Shown: piece by piece, positions 45,005-55,001 of the stretch
Numbering within the stretch: position 1 is the first letter of the stretch
How the letters are laid out: every line of letters begins with the position of its first letter
DNA from: AC-69 sp963751665
Lineage (GTDB): Bacteria; Actinomycetota; UBA4738; HRBIN12
Reading direction: 5' to 3'
Assembly: GCA_963751665.1 (NCBI GenBank)
Contig: CAVVVF010000010.1
Location: 176,105-240,104, forward strand
Length of the DNA: 64,000 bases
Translations under genes and position numbers: made by a program
The notes under the pieces: generated by a model
What the model saw: only the letters and a program-made list of their open reading frames with translations
What the model was told of the DNA's origin: nothing
The model's database searches: none

Positions 45005-48000
45005 GTGGAAGCGCGAGCATCCGATAAGGCCACGCCGCCACGAGCGGAAAACCGATCGACTCCGCAGGAGCCTCCGGTCCTCGCCCCACTCATCCAGCCG
45101 CTCTCGCCGCTGGCGCTCCAGGTTCGCCGGGCCACCGGCGCCGTGGTCGGGCGTCCGGTCGAGCTGGCGGCGATCCAGCACGAGCTGGCCGTAGCCCGAG
45201 GTGGCACGCTCGCCGGGATCACGGTCGAGGGCGAGCCCGGGATCGGGAAGACCCGCCTGCTGCTGGCAGCCGCCGAGATCGCCTCCGCGCAGGGATTCAT
45301 CACCATCGCCGTCGCCGCCGATGAGGAGATCCAGGGCCCGTTCCTGTTGGCCCGGTCCATCTTCGGATCCCCCGAAGGGATCGCTGCGGCCTCGGGGACG
45401 CCGGCGGCCGAAGCCATGGAGCGCGGTCTCGGCGCGCTCTGGGGACGCGACGACCCCGGCCTGGTCAGCCTCCCGCCGGACCAGAAGCTCCTCCGAGCCC
45501 TGGACCTCGCGGCCATCGCCGTTCGGAGCCTGGCCGCGCAGCGCCCCGTGGCCCTGCTGATCGACGACCTCCAGTGGGCCGACGACGACAGCCTCCGGCT
45601 CCTCCGCTACATCGTCCGGGCCGACGCGAGCAGCCCGGTCTTCCTCATGGGTGCCATCCGTCCCGAGGAGTTCGCCGTCGTCACGGAGGCCGTGAACCTC
45701 GTGGCGGACATGGAACGACTCGGCATGGTCCGTCGCCTCAAGCTCAACCGATTCACCCAGGTGGAGTCGGCCGAGTTCCTCCGGCAGGTCCTGGGCGGCA
45801 GGGTGGACCCGGGCGCCGCCGCCGCAATGCACGCGCAGGCGGAAGGCGTTCCGTTCATCGTCGAGGAGCTGACGCATTCGTACCGCGATGCCGGGATGGT
45901 TCAGGAGATCGACGGCACGTGGACCCTGGCCAAGAACGCGGACCGCCTGGTCCCCTCGGCCGTCCGAACCCTGATCTCGCGTCGGGCCGCGCACCTCCCC
46001 GACGAGACGAAGGAGCTCCTCGCGGAGGCCGCTATCCTCGGCCGCCGCTTCAGCCTGAAGGACCTTGCGGCCCTGAGGGAGAAGCTCGGCGAGGGGGAGG
46101 TCTCGCTCGACGCGTTGGACGAGGGGATGGCCCCCGCGGTCGCCGACGGGCTCCTGATTCAGTACGCGGAGGCCTCCGCCGCCGACTACGGCTTCTCCCA
46201 CGACCAGGTCCGGGAGTTCGCGTCGGCGGCGCTGACGCCGGCCCGTCGGCGGGCCATCCACGGCAGCATCGTGGACCTTCTGATGAGCGGTGAACCGGCG
46301 CCGGAGAGTCTCCCGCTCCTGGCCCACCACGCGAAGGCCGCCGGCAATGCTGCGATCTGCGTCCGGTTCTCCATCCAGGCCACCCGCAACGCGCTCGGGG
46401 CGAACGCGCCGGAGGAGGTCCTCCGGGTCGTCGACCTCTCGCTCCCCGCCGCCTCGAGCTCGCAGGACCGGCTGGCGCTCCTCCAGGCCCGCGACGAAGC
46501 CCTCGACATGTTGCGGCGATCGAACGATCGGCTTCAGGGCCTTGCGGAGCTGGCGGCGCTGGCCGAAGCTATTGGTGACGCGCACCTCGAGATGGACGTG
46601 CAGCTTCGTCGCGCCGCCGCCCTTCGCCTGTCGGAGGAATGGGATCAGGCCGCCGAGCTCGCTCGCGGAGTCCGCAATCGAGCCGGCGAAGCAGGCGATC
46701 GTCGCATCGAGCTGGCGGCCTGTCTGGAGCTCGGACAGGCCCTCGTGCACGTCCCACTGGGAGAGGCCTTCTCCATCTCGACGAACGACGTCGACCTCGA
46801 CGCCGCCGAGGAGGCGTACGGGGGTGCCTCGGAGCTCGCCGAGCAGCTGAAGGACGAGGCCGGCCTGGCTGCCGCGACCCGCGAGCTCGGCGTCATCGCG
46901 AGTGCCAGGGGGAGGGCCTGGTTCGTGGAGCGGGTCATGGCCGGCGAGCACATGCAATTCGTCGCCCGAGTGGCGGCGGGAGAACCGCTCCAGGAGGTCC
47001 TGGAATCCCTACCGGTCGCGCCGATCATGAAGGCGGCCGGCGACCGCTTCGAACGGGCGCTCCAGCTCTTCGACCGGATCGGAGACCGCCGGGGGGCCAT
47101 GTCCGCGGTCATCGCCATGGCCTACCTGAGCTGGGCGCCCGACATCCATTTCGGCTCCGGAGCCGGGCGGCACATCGAGGAGATCCGCCGCCTGTCGTCC
47201 CGGATGGACACCATGGCGAAGGAGAGCGAGCGGGCGCTCTGGGATGCCCAGATGCTCTACGGGGCCCACGTCTTCTCCCGGGCCAAGGTCGTCCCCGACC
47301 TGGCCGTCTCCAAGGGCGAGGAGGCGTTCCGGCAGGCCCGGGTGATCGGCGACCGGGCCCTCGAGTTCCTGGCCGCCGGCGGAACGGCCCTCGCCCACCT
47401 CGACCTGGGAGAGCAGGAGGACGCGAAGACGTGGCTGGACAAGGCGGCGTCAGTCGCGGCCGAGGCCCCCACGCCCTTTCGGGCCCGCATGCTTGAGACG
47501 TGGCGCGGGGCGCTCAGCGCATCGGCCGGGGACGCGGCCGGCATGCGGACGCACCTGGAGCGAGCCGTGCAGTTCGCCACGGAGCAAGGTCTGTCGGCGG
47601 CGAGATGCGAGGCGCTCGCGCACCTGGCGTTGGAAGCCGCCAAGTTCGGAGCCGATGGCAAGGACGACGAGCTGTTGTCGCTCGCCGAGAGCGCCGCGAA
47701 CGAGGCCAGGGGCCTGGCGGAGCTCCTCGAGGGCCACGCGCCGTGGGGTGCACAGGCGCAGGCCGCTCTAGCCCGGGTGGCATTGGCCCGGGGCGATGGG
47801 GAGGAAGCGGTGCGCGGGGCCATGTCGGTCATCGCCGCGCTCCAGGCCGCGCTGCACGAGGACGTCCACGTCGAGGTCATGATCCCGGTCGCCGAGGTCC
47901 TGATGGCGGCGGGGAGCGAGGCCGAACAACAGCTCATCCAGTTCTTCCTCCAGATGATGCTGGCCTTGACCGCGCAACGCACCCTGGACGAGGAGGTGCG

Positions 48001-48291
48001 GGTGCGATGGTTCCGCGGCCCGGTGGGGCGCCGGCTGGTCGAGCTGGCGGGATCCCTGGACGAGATCGGCCATGCGGCCGGGGGACGCCGGCGGTGCTCA
48101 TACGGTGGACGAGCGCGACACCGAGCTCCTCAAGCTGCTGACGGAGGGCTTGACGAACAGCGGAGATCGCCGAGCAGCTCGGCGAGGAGGAACCGGCCGT
48201 GGCACGCCGCCTTGCCGAGATGTTCGCCCGCATCGGGACGCCGTCGCGGTCCGAAGCGACCGCGTTCGCCTTCCGGGAACGTGTGGTGTAG
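45005..48291 (+). CDS. Large STAND/LuxR-type AAA ATPase regulator (two 3' frameshifts)
   Basis: GTG 45005 follows GAAGGAG (44994-45000). About 1094 residues after correction. The AAA_16-like NTPase has Walker A VEGEPGIGKTRLLL and Walker B VALLIDDLQWADDDSLRLL. It is followed by a sensor/winged region (RTLISRRAAHLPDETKELLAEA) and a long helical TPR-like middle. After surplus bases in GGGGG (48080-48084) and near 48160, the C-terminus reads DERDTELLKLLTEGLTNS then EIAEQLGEEEPAV, a degenerate LuxR-type HTH, ending at TAG 48289. It resembles MalT/GerE-type and cyclase-associated ATPases. The next gene is a cyclase, 14 bases on. Confidence 0.85.
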
Positions 48292-48305
48292 ATGGCGAGG
48301 GCAGC

Positions 48306-49036
48306 ATGCTGAAGGCCGGGTGGACAGGCACCGATGCGTCGGGGCCGGCAACTGCATCACGATCGCGCCGACCGCGTTCGACTGGGTGGAGGGAGACTAC
48401 GCCAAGGCCGACGTGCTCGACGTGACCACGATCGACGAGGAGCAGCTCCGTGAAGCGGCTCTGTCCTGCCCCACGCAGGCGATCTGGATCGAGGAGGTCG
48501 ACGAGCTCCTCCCGTGGCAGCTGCGCGGGAAGACCGCACCCGGCCGCGTCCAGAAGACCTTCATGTTCACCGACATCGTCGGGTCGACGAACCTGGTCGA
48601 GGCCCTGGGCGACGAGGCGTGGGAGGGCCTGCTGAGGTGGCACGACGACGCGCTCCGGTCGCAGTTCTCGGCGCACCACGGCCAGGAGGTCGTGGCCACC
48701 GGCGACGGGTTCTTCGTGGCCTTCGACTCCCCGGACGAGGCGCTCGCCTGCGCCGTGGCCATCCAGCGGCGACTGGCCGAGCACCGGCAGACCGCCGGGT
48801 TCGCTCCTCCGGTCCGGATCGGCCTGCACGCGGCGGGCGCCACCCAGGTGGGGACGAACTTCACGGGCAAGGGCGTGCACGAGGCCTCTCGCATCGCGGG
48901 CCTGGCCGATGGTGGGGAGATCGTGGCCAGCCTGGAGACTGCAGCGGGCGGACGGTTCCCGACCTCCGAACCTCGGACGGCCGACATCCGGGGGATGTCA
49001 GAGCCGATCGAAGTCGTCCACGTGGAGTGGAAGTAG
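48306..49036 (+). CDS. Ferredoxin-adenylate/guanylate cyclase fusion (frameshifted)
   Basis: ATG 48306; one missing G in the GGG near 48318-48320 separates MLKAG from VDRHRCVGAGNC. Residues 1-65 are a [3Fe-4S]/[4Fe-4S]-type ferredoxin (CVGAGNCITIAPTAFDW, LSCPTQAIWIEE; three cysteines with C-x5-C). A class III cyclase catalytic domain follows: FMFTDIVGSTNLVEALGD and VVATGDGFFVAFDS, giving both metal Asp residues, then VHEASRIAGLADGGE. The usual Asn of VNxAAR is His here, while Arg is kept. The fusion implies redox or Fe-S control of cAMP synthesis. About 243 residues. Confidence 0.85.
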
Positions 49037-49058
49037 CTTGGTCGAGTTCTGCGAGTGA

Positions 49059-49095
49059 CGGAAGGGAGGGCGGCGCTCGCCGCCCTCCCCTTCCG
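49059..49095. terminator. Strong bidirectional terminator
   Basis: CGGAAGGGAGGGCGGCG pairs with CGCCGCCCTCCCCTTCCG around a short loop between the cyclase gene and the convergent secreted-protein gene. One mismatch or bulge in the stem. Confidence 0.75.
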
Positions 49096-49108
49096 ACCGA
49101 TCCGATCC

Positions 49109-50917
49109 CTAGCCCGTGGTGGCGCTGTGGATGTCGTTGTTCCCGAAGTTCGCCGGGCAGTCACCCGGCCACGGCGCAGGAACCACCCGATGGCCCGCCG
49201 TGAACGACGCCTGCCGCCAAACGTCCATGGCCGGGCAGTCCGCCGTGTTCTGGACGTCGGTCCACACGCCGGCGCCGTAGTCGCGGGTGGCGATGGCGTA
49301 GACGTAGTCGCCGAAGAACTCGTTGTACATGATGCGTCCCTGGGTCGTCCCTCGAAGGTCGCCCGTCGGCCCCGAGAACTCGGTCGTCCAGGTGCCCGGC
49401 GCGCCCGACGAGTTCAGCGGCGCGGACAGCAGCACCCCGTGCTCGAGCCTCGGTGTCGCGGTGGTCGACTGGTCGATGTCGGTCGTGACGGCCTGGTACA
49501 CCACGTACACAGCGGACCCGTCGGGAGCGATGGCCGGGGCCGAGTACGCGGACCGGTCACTTGCGAGCGAGATCGCCGTCGGCGTGGACCAGCTGTTCCC
49601 TCCGTTCGTCGAGTACGAGAACAGTGTCTTCTCGTGGTTCAGCCCGTCGGCTCCATCGCTCCAGGCGTCGACGATCTCGTTCGTCGCGTCCGCACCCGTC
49701 GGGGAGCCGTTGGCGATGTCGATGCTGGGCCCCGCCGCGAGGTCGGTCCGGGCTCCGGCCACCCCGTCGTACACGCACCGGCCCTCGAGCGGCTCGACGA
49801 ACCAGCAGGCGTCGTTCATGGGCAGTACGTCACGGGGCTTGCTCCACGTCTGACCGCCGTCGAACGACTTGATCATCTGGTGGAACCCGTGCCCGGGCGT
49901 GCCGGCGAAGAAGTGGGTGAAGAACACGTACACCACGCCATGACTGTCGGTCCGGACGGTGCACCCCTGATGCGAGCCCTGTGGGGTCGACGTGGTGGGG
50001 GGCGCGACCTGCCGGCTGGTCCAGGTTACCCCGCCGTCCCGGGACACGGAGACCATCGGCTTGAGGGGGAAGTTGTTGCCCCCGCTGAAGCTGTGGAAGT
50101 CCGTGTAGCACACGTACGCGTTCCCGAAGAAGTCGCTGGTGGCGGCGTTGTCCGCCCACACCTGTTCCTTGTCCAGCCCGGCGGTCGGTCCGACGTTCTT
50201 GTCGACGAAGAAGGGCCGTGACCACCTGGACTGGTCCTGGTAGTTGGACGCGGACAGGTCGTCGAAGTGGGACACCACCACGCCCGTGGTGGTGTTCTGA
50301 CCGTCAGACCCGATCACCGTGTCGGTGAGGTTCGTGGCCAGCGTCGAGTAGTACAGGCGCGTGCCGTTGCTCCAGGAGAAGTTGCCGTTCCCGTCCGGCT
50401 TGGGTCCGAACGCCACGCCCGGGTCGCTCCGCGACCGCAGGCCGTTCTCGTAGAAGTTCGGCACCGTGTGGATGTCGCCCACAGTCGCCTGGCACGGATT
50501 GGTCGGGGAGTCGGTGAGGGGGTTGCAGCCCGTCGCGGTCAACCCCTGGTAGGTAGGTTGGACCCACGAGTGCCCGCTATTGAATGAGAAATACACGCCT
50601 TGCAGTCCGACGCCGAGGTTGAACGTCCCCAAGGGGTACGAACAGGCCCCGAACTTGGTAGAGGCGTCCTTGGAGCAAGCCTGCATGTCCACCAGGTCGT
50701 TCGCCCCCGCCACCAGGGTGCTCGGGTGGAGGGGATCGACCGCCAGGGCCGGCTCGTTCTGGGCGTTCTGGGGGTGCAGGCCGGTGGGGCTGCCCTCGCT
50801 GACCAGGGCCTGAACCCCGGTGCTGTGTGCCTGGGGCAGACCCACCAGGGAGAGGCTCGCGAACAGGCTGCCCGCGGTGGCCAGTATCAGAAGCGGTCGT
50901 TTCACAACGGCTCTCAT
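49109..50917 (-). CDS. Secreted BNR-repeat (sialidase-like) protein
   Basis: 602 residues from ATG 50917 with GAAGGAG upstream. Signal peptide of about 30 residues (RPLLILATAGSLFASLSLVG). The mature part is a beta-propeller with BNR/Asp-box-like repeats (SFNSGHSWVQP, SRDGGVTWTSR, SFDGGQTWSKP, STNGGNSWSTP), as in sialidases and exo-glycosidase relatives. The catalytic triad of true sialidases is not evident, so a binding role is possible. It ends NFGNNDIHSATTG, a tail echoed by the remnant at 41989. An 11-bp palindrome GTCTTTCAGAC (51095-51105) lies 178 bases upstream of the start. Confidence 0.8.
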   Translation of the reverse strand: MRAVVKRPLLILATAGSLFASLSLVGLPQAHSTGVQALVSEGSPTGLHPQNAQNEPALAVDPLHPSTLVAGANDLVDMQACSKDASTKFGACSYPLGTFNLGVGLQGVYFSFNSGHSWVQPTYQGLTATGCNPLTDSPTNPCQATVGDIHTVPNFYENGLRSRSDPGVAFGPKPDGNGNFSWSNGTRLYYSTLATNLTDTVIGSDGQNTTTGVVVSHFDDLSASNYQDQSRWSRPFFVDKNVGPTAGLDKEQVWADNAATSDFFGNAYVCYTDFHSFSGGNNFPLKPMVSVSRDGGVTWTSRQVAPPTTSTPQGSHQGCTVRTDSHGVVYVFFTHFFAGTPGHGFHQMIKSFDGGQTWSKPRDVLPMNDACWFVEPLEGRCVYDGVAGARTDLAAGPSIDIANGSPTGADATNEIVDAWSDGADGLNHEKTLFSYSTNGGNSWSTPTAISLASDRSAYSAPAIAPDGSAVYVVYQAVTTDIDQSTTATPRLEHGVLLSAPLNSSGAPGTWTTEFSGPTGDLRGTTQGRIMYNEFFGDYVYAIATRDYGAGVWTDVQNTADCPAMDVWRQASFTAGHRVVPAPWPGDCPANFGNNDIHSATTG

Positions 50918-51094
50918 TCGCGGCTCCTTCAGGGGATGGAAGCGCGTCCCTCGCCGGGGGACGGCGAGGGTCCTCGCAGCGGAGGGGTAGGTGGTGCGCG
51001 ATCGGTGCACAGCAGCAGCTTCGGGGTCGCGGCCAACCAAGCTGGGGGAGTTCCCACGCTGCCTCCCGTGGGCGCTTGTGAACGCTCAGGGGAA

Positions 51095-51105
51095 GTCTTT
51101 CAGAC
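51095..51105. promoter_or_regulatory. GTCTTTCAGAC palindrome upstream of the BNR gene
   Basis: The same 13-mer context (AGTCTTTCAGACC) occurs at 42067-42079 upstream of the 14-codon remnant. The dyad GTCT-ttc-AGAC could be an operator or simply part of a duplicated upstream region. Confidence 0.4.
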
Positions 51106-51173
51106 CCGTCCCGAAACGCGCAAGTCGCGTCGCGTCCGGACTAGACTTCGCTCGAAGCAGGGAGGAATAACCC

Positions 51174-51419
51174 GTGGATGAAGTCTCCGAGCGCCTGTTG
51201 AAGGCCCTCGACGAGTGCGAGCGCGTCGCCGAGGCCGCGACTCCCGATGAGGCCGCCCGTACGTTCGACGAGGCGACACTACAGGTCTTCTGGCAACGCT
51301 GGCCCAACGTCAGCTCATGGGCAGGCGCGCTCTGGCGCCGCCTCAACGAGGACCTCGCCGACCCCGCGAAGCCGCTCGAGGACTCTGAGTTTCACGAGGT
51401 CGGAGGCGAGGGCGGCTGA
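51174..51419 (+). CDS. Hypothetical 81-residue protein
   Basis: GTG 51174 after GGGAGGAA. Helical, with SERLLKALDECERVAEAAT, then WQRWPNVSSWAGALWRRLN. No family recognised. It precedes the CBS protein by 25 bases and may be co-transcribed with it. Confidence 0.6.
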   Translation: MDEVSERLLKALDECERVAEAATPDEAARTFDEATLQVFWQRWPNVSSWAGALWRRLNEDLADPAKPLEDSEFHEVGGEGG

Positions 51420-51444
51420 AGCCACCCACCACCGAGGAGCAGCG

Positions 51445-51828
51445 ATGGCCACGCTGAAGGAGATCATGACGGCCGAGGTCTTCTCCACCACGGGTGACGT
51501 GTCGGTCGCCGAGGTGGCCAACAGCATGGTGAAGGGCCGGTTCGGATCGGCCGTCGTGATGGACAGTTCCTGGCTCATCGGCATCTTCACGGAGCGTGAT
51601 GTGCTTCGCGCCGCGGCTTCGGGGGCCGATCTGACCTCATCGCCCCTCTCCGAATGGATGACACGCGAACCGGTGACCGCCGGCCCCGACATGGACGCCG
51701 ATGATGCCGCCGAGATCATGATGGGCCAGGGCTTCCGACATCTCCCGGTCGTCGAGGGAACGACGCTGCTGGGTATCGTGAGCCTCCGGGACATCCTGAG
51801 GGTCCGGATCCGCCGCCCGCAGCCGTAG
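51445..51828 (+). CDS. Tandem CBS-domain protein
   Basis: 127 residues, ATG 51445 with GAGGAGCAGCG. Two CBS motifs in tandem (IMTAEVFSTTGDVSVAEVANSM, LIGIFTERDVLRA; WMTREPVTAGPDMDADDAAEIMM, LLGIVSLRDILR). Such stand-alone pairs bind adenine nucleotides. The target is unknown. Confidence 0.9.
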   Translation: MATLKEIMTAEVFSTTGDVSVAEVANSMVKGRFGSAVVMDSSWLIGIFTERDVLRAAASGADLTSSPLSEWMTREPVTAGPDMDADDAAEIMMGQGFRHLPVVEGTTLLGIVSLRDILRVRIRRPQP

Positions 51829-51882
51829 GCGAGTCACCGCCGGGCGGACTTGGAGAACCGCCGCAGGGGAGCCGGGCAGGCC

Positions 51883-52098
51883 TCAACCCCGACAGTTGCA
51901 GGCGCCACCGCACGCGCAGCCGCTGGAACGCGCGGGGCGGGGTGCGACGGATGCCCTCGATGCGGCCGCGAAGACCGAGACCTGCCTCCGTACGCTCGTG
52001 CCGCCGCAGTCCGGGCAGTTCGGATCCGCATCCGCGAGCCGCTGCAGACGGTCGAACCGGCTCTCGCACTCCCGGCATACGTACTCGTAGATCGGCAC
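51883..52098 (-). CDS. FmdB-family zinc-ribbon protein
   Basis: 71 residues. MPIYEYVCRECESRFDRLQR followed by CPDCGG is the FmdB zinc ribbon (two CxxC pairs). The C-terminus is cysteine/glycine-rich (GCACGGACNCRG). Putative regulatory protein; the target is unknown. Confidence 0.88.
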   Translation of the reverse strand: MPIYEYVCRECESRFDRLQRLADADPNCPDCGGTSVRRQVSVFAAASRASVAPRPARSSGCACGGACNCRG

Positions 52099-52424
52099 CG
52101 TGGCCCGAGTGTACGCCAGCCACAGGGCGCGGCGGCGCGCCGCTTGAACGTTTGGGGCGCCGACCCGTGAGCCGGGTAGCCAAGCCTTCAGGGGCTTTCA
52201 CCCTTCCTCGGCCCGGGGGAAAACCCGCTCACAGGACGGCGCCCCTCTGGCGATCCTGACGCTAGTCGCGGCATTCCCAGGAGGCATGCGACGCAGACCG
52301 TAAAAACCCGTACGGCTCGCGTAGGTCAACCCGCTGAACCCGCTGCTGCGCAGTTCCAAGCCGGCCGGCTGAACCTCCACGAACGTCGAGGAACGCAGGC
52401 CTTCGCGGAGGACTGCCTCGACGC
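52099..52424. other. Non-coding stretch of about 330 bases
   Basis: No supported gene, tRNA or other RNA was seen. It contains a GC-rich inverted repeat GCGGCGGCGCGCCGC around 52130-52145 that may terminate transcription or belong to the fmdB promoter region. Confidence 0.5.
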
Positions 52425-52850
52425 TTACGCGGAGCGGGCAGGGCGCAGACGGGGCCCTCGGCGGTTCTCGGGAGTGGTCGTGAGCAGTTGCTGTACCCGC
52501 TGGTGCGATACGCCCAACAGCTCCGCAGCATCCCGGAGCGAGAGGCCGGCCGTCTGCGTAAGGTCGCGCGCAGCGCGCGCCACCGCATCGGAGGCTTCTC
52601 GCTTGGCTCTCATGCTTCGGTCGCGGCTGCTGCGAGCCAAACGAAGCTCCCTCCGGATCGCCGTGGGGAGTCGGACCTCGAATCGGAGCTCAGCCTCTCG
52701 AGCGTCGTCCACCCAGAGCTCGAGCGCTTCCCGGATCCGGCGCCGGACCTGCTCGAGGGTTCGGCCATGCGTGTGGCAGCCAGGCACGGAGGGAACCCGG
52801 GCCAGCCACGCCCCGGTCTCGTCCCGCTCGATCACGACCATGTAGGTCAT
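52425..52850 (-). CDS. hicB: HicB antitoxin
   Basis: 141 residues from ATG 52850. Partly degraded RNase-H-like HicB fold (MTYMVVIERDETGAWLARVPSVPGCHTHGRTLEQVRRRI) with a C-terminal HTH (AGLSLRDAAELLGVSHQRVQQLL). It overlaps hicA by ATGA (52847-52850), so they are coupled. The HTH should bind the operator upstream of hicA. Confidence 0.88.
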   Translation of the reverse strand: MTYMVVIERDETGAWLARVPSVPGCHTHGRTLEQVRRRIREALELWVDDAREAELRFEVRLPTAIRRELRLARSSRDRSMRAKREASDAVARAARDLTQTAGLSLRDAAELLGVSHQRVQQLLTTTPENRRGPRLRPARSA

Positions 52851-53047
52851 CGCAGCCACTTCCTCCCCAGGCACGGTTCCAGGTCCCGCTCGATCGCACG
52901 CAATGTCCCCGGCGGGAGATCCTCCCCGGCATGCACCGGCACGGTTGTCTCACAGTCGTCGCACCGGATGCGAACATGCGACCCACGATGTCGCACGACG
53001 CCGCAGCCAAGCTGCCGAAGCAATTGAAGAAGTCTTCTTCCCGTCAT
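52847..53047 (-). CDS. hicA: HicA mRNA-interferase toxin
   Basis: 66 residues. dsRBD-like HicA: GRRLLQLLRQLGCGVVRHRGSHVRI, with the catalytic His in RGSHVRI, then VPVHAGEDLPPGTLRAIERDL. It precedes hicB, the usual toxin-first order. Confidence 0.9.
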   Translation of the reverse strand: MTGRRLLQLLRQLGCGVVRHRGSHVRIRCDDCETTVPVHAGEDLPPGTLRAIERDLEPCLGRKWLR

Positions 53048-53064
53048 GATGGCATGTTGGGGTG

Positions 53065-53083
53065 CTACTGTCTAGGGCAGTAG
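53065..53083. promoter_or_regulatory. Inverted repeat upstream of hicAB
   Basis: CTACTG (53065-53070) and CAGTAG (53078-53083) flank a 7-base spacer, 18 bases upstream of the hicA start. Likely HicB operator. The stop codon of the HAAS-like remnant falls within it. Confidence 0.55.
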
Positions 53084-53400
53084 ACAAATAGTGCCCTCGT
53101 ACGGGAACGTAGCAGGCCTCTCTGACACGGCAGACCGTATGACCTTGAGGCTTGCACCTCTTTGAGACTCAGCCTGGGCACGGCGATCTCGAGGCCGCGC
53201 GACCGTTCCCTCGGCACGCCGAACCGCCGGCGTGCCTCCTCGGCGATGTCGGCCGGATCGCCCAGGCGGTCAAGGACGTTTCGGACCTCGACCTCGTCGT
53301 GAGCCAGCGACTCCGCCAGTGCCGAGTCGATGTGCTCGTGGATCTCGCCGAGGAGCTCCTGCCGGTGGCTCCGCGGGAGGTCCCGCCCCCGGGCGGTGCT
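53065..53400 (-). pseudogene. Remnant of a HAAS/DUF1700-type membrane signalling protein
   Basis: A minus-strand frame with no start codon reads LPRSHRQELLGEIHEHIDSA, then a short gap and VLDRLGDPADIAEEARRRFG. This is the HAAS domain pattern. It is interrupted by TGA at 53401-53403 ahead of the conserved part, and the expected N-terminal start and C-terminal membrane helices are absent. It is probably a decayed fragment rather than a gene. Confidence 0.6.
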
Positions 53401-53629
53401 TCACTTGACCCCAGCACCTCCCCGGGCATTGAATGTTGCCGGACGTGGATCGGGGTGATGAGGCGGCGCCCCCCACGCTATCGCCAGGTTACCGAGCCTG
53501 CCGCCCCATCGAGGGTATGGGAGGCCGTGATTCGATGGCCTCGGGGAATCGAAACGTCGCTGCCCGCGATCGTCCGTTCACGCCCACTCACCGTCTTCTT
53601 GAGCATTCCTGTCCAAAGGAGGGAGCCAA

Positions 53630-54699
53630 ATGAAAGACGGCAAGTTCGTCTTCGACGCGCACACCGGGGTGTGGGACGCGAGCCAGGAGAACTGCAAGAA
53701 CCGCTTCGGGGAGGCCTTCATCGAGACCTTCTACGCCTTCCACAAGGGCTTCAACCCGCCCGACCCCAAATGGACGATGGACTACGAGGGCAGTCTTCCG
53801 CAAGACCGACGTCGACTGGTACTTCGATGAGATGTTCGTCAAGGGCGACGCCGACATGGCCATCCTGTCGACCCAGGTCCTCTTCGACTTCTACCACAAG
53901 GGGTTCGTGACGGCGGAGAGCAATGCTCGCGTCCGGGACCGGTTCCCCGAGAGGATCATCCCGCTCGGTGGGGTCGACCCCCGTGCCCCCGACGCCTTGA
54001 AGGAGGTGGAGCGCCAGATCACCGAGCTCGGCATGCAGGGGTTCAAGTGGTACACGGCCGAGTGGCGGGGCGAGTCGCGCGGGTGGAAGGCGAACGACCC
54101 GATGGTGTTCCCGCTCTACGAGAAGTGCCTGGAGCTCGGCGTCAGGAACATGCACTTCCACAAGGGCCCGGCCGTGGAGCCGCTGTCAACCTGGCCTGGT
54201 TCGACGTCCGGGACATCGACGAGCCGGCCTGGCTGTACCCCGAGCTCAACTTCATCATCGACCACGTCGGGCTGCCGCGGCTGGACGACTTCTGCTGGAT
54301 CGCCGCGCGGTGCCCCAACGTCTACGGCTCGCTGGCGGTGGCGCTGGCCTTCATCCACAACCGCCCGCGGTTCTTCGCCAAGGTCATGGCGAACCTGCTG
54401 TTCTGGCTGGGGCCGGACCGGATCATCTACGGCACCGACTTCCCGATCTGGTACCCGCACTGGCAGCTCGACGAGTTCATGGCGTTCGAGCTTCCGGAGG
54501 ACCTCAAGCAGGAGTACGGCGTCGACCTGACCCCCGAGATCAAGGACAAGATCATCGGCGGCAACATCGCCCGGCTGTACGGGATCGACATCGAGGTGAA
54601 GCTGAAGGAGATCCAGGACGACGAGCTGTCCCAGCGCAAGCGAGCGCTGCCCCCAGAGCCCGCCACGAGACGGGCGTGGCCGGGAAGGTCGAGAAGTGA
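53630..54699 (+). CDS. Amidohydrolase-family protein (three frame breaks)
   Basis: ATG 53630 with AAAGGAGGG. Pieces in successive frames join: MKDGKFVFDAHTGVWDAS, then DVDWYFDEMFVKGDADMA after a surplus base near 53792. NLAWFDVRDIDEP follows a missing base near 54188, and the end ARHETGVAGKVEK follows another near 54652. TIM-barrel amidohydrolase-2/ACMSD type (about 355 residues; IIDHVGLPRLDD, IIYGTDFPIWYPHWQ). The stop overlaps the GTG of the MIP18 gene, so it heads a four-gene operon. Very similar proteins accompany propane monooxygenase operons. Confidence 0.82.
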
Positions 54700-55001
54700 C
54701 CGTCGACGTCGACGCCGTGCGGGAGGCGGCCGGCAGCGTCCCGGATCCTGAGGTTCGCCGATCGATCGCCGACCTGGGGCTGCTCGACGAGGTCGAGGTG
54801 GACGGCGAACGGGTCACCGTGCACTTCCACCTCACGTCCCCGCTCTGCCCGGCCAACTTCGCCGCCCGGATCGGGAAGGAGATCCGCCGGCGGGTGGCCG
54901 CCGTGCCGGGGGTCCAGTCCGTGGAGGTGGTCCTGCAGGACCACTTCGTCCAGGACGAGCTGCACCAGCTGATCAACATGACCAGGGCCAGGAAGGCGTG
55001 A
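54696..55001 (+). CDS. MIP18/DUF59 Fe-S cluster assembly protein
   Basis: 101 residues, GTG 54696. VREAAGSVPDPEVRRSIADLGLLDEVEVDG is the conserved opening, and PLCP carries the usual cysteine; it ends DELHQLINMTRA. The family helps assemble or insert Fe-S clusters or diiron sites. It overlaps the amidohydrolase by four bases and the next gene by one (TGATG). Confidence 0.88.
   Translation: MTVDVDAVREAAGSVPDPEVRRSIADLGLLDEVEVDGERVTVHFHLTSPLCPANFAARIGKEIRRRVAAVPGVQSVEVVLQDHFVQDELHQLINMTRARKA

Noticed and set aside
52099..52424. tRNA or small RNA in the non-coding gap
   Set aside because: No cloverleaf, T-loop or anticodon arm could be built; only a GC-rich dyad was found.
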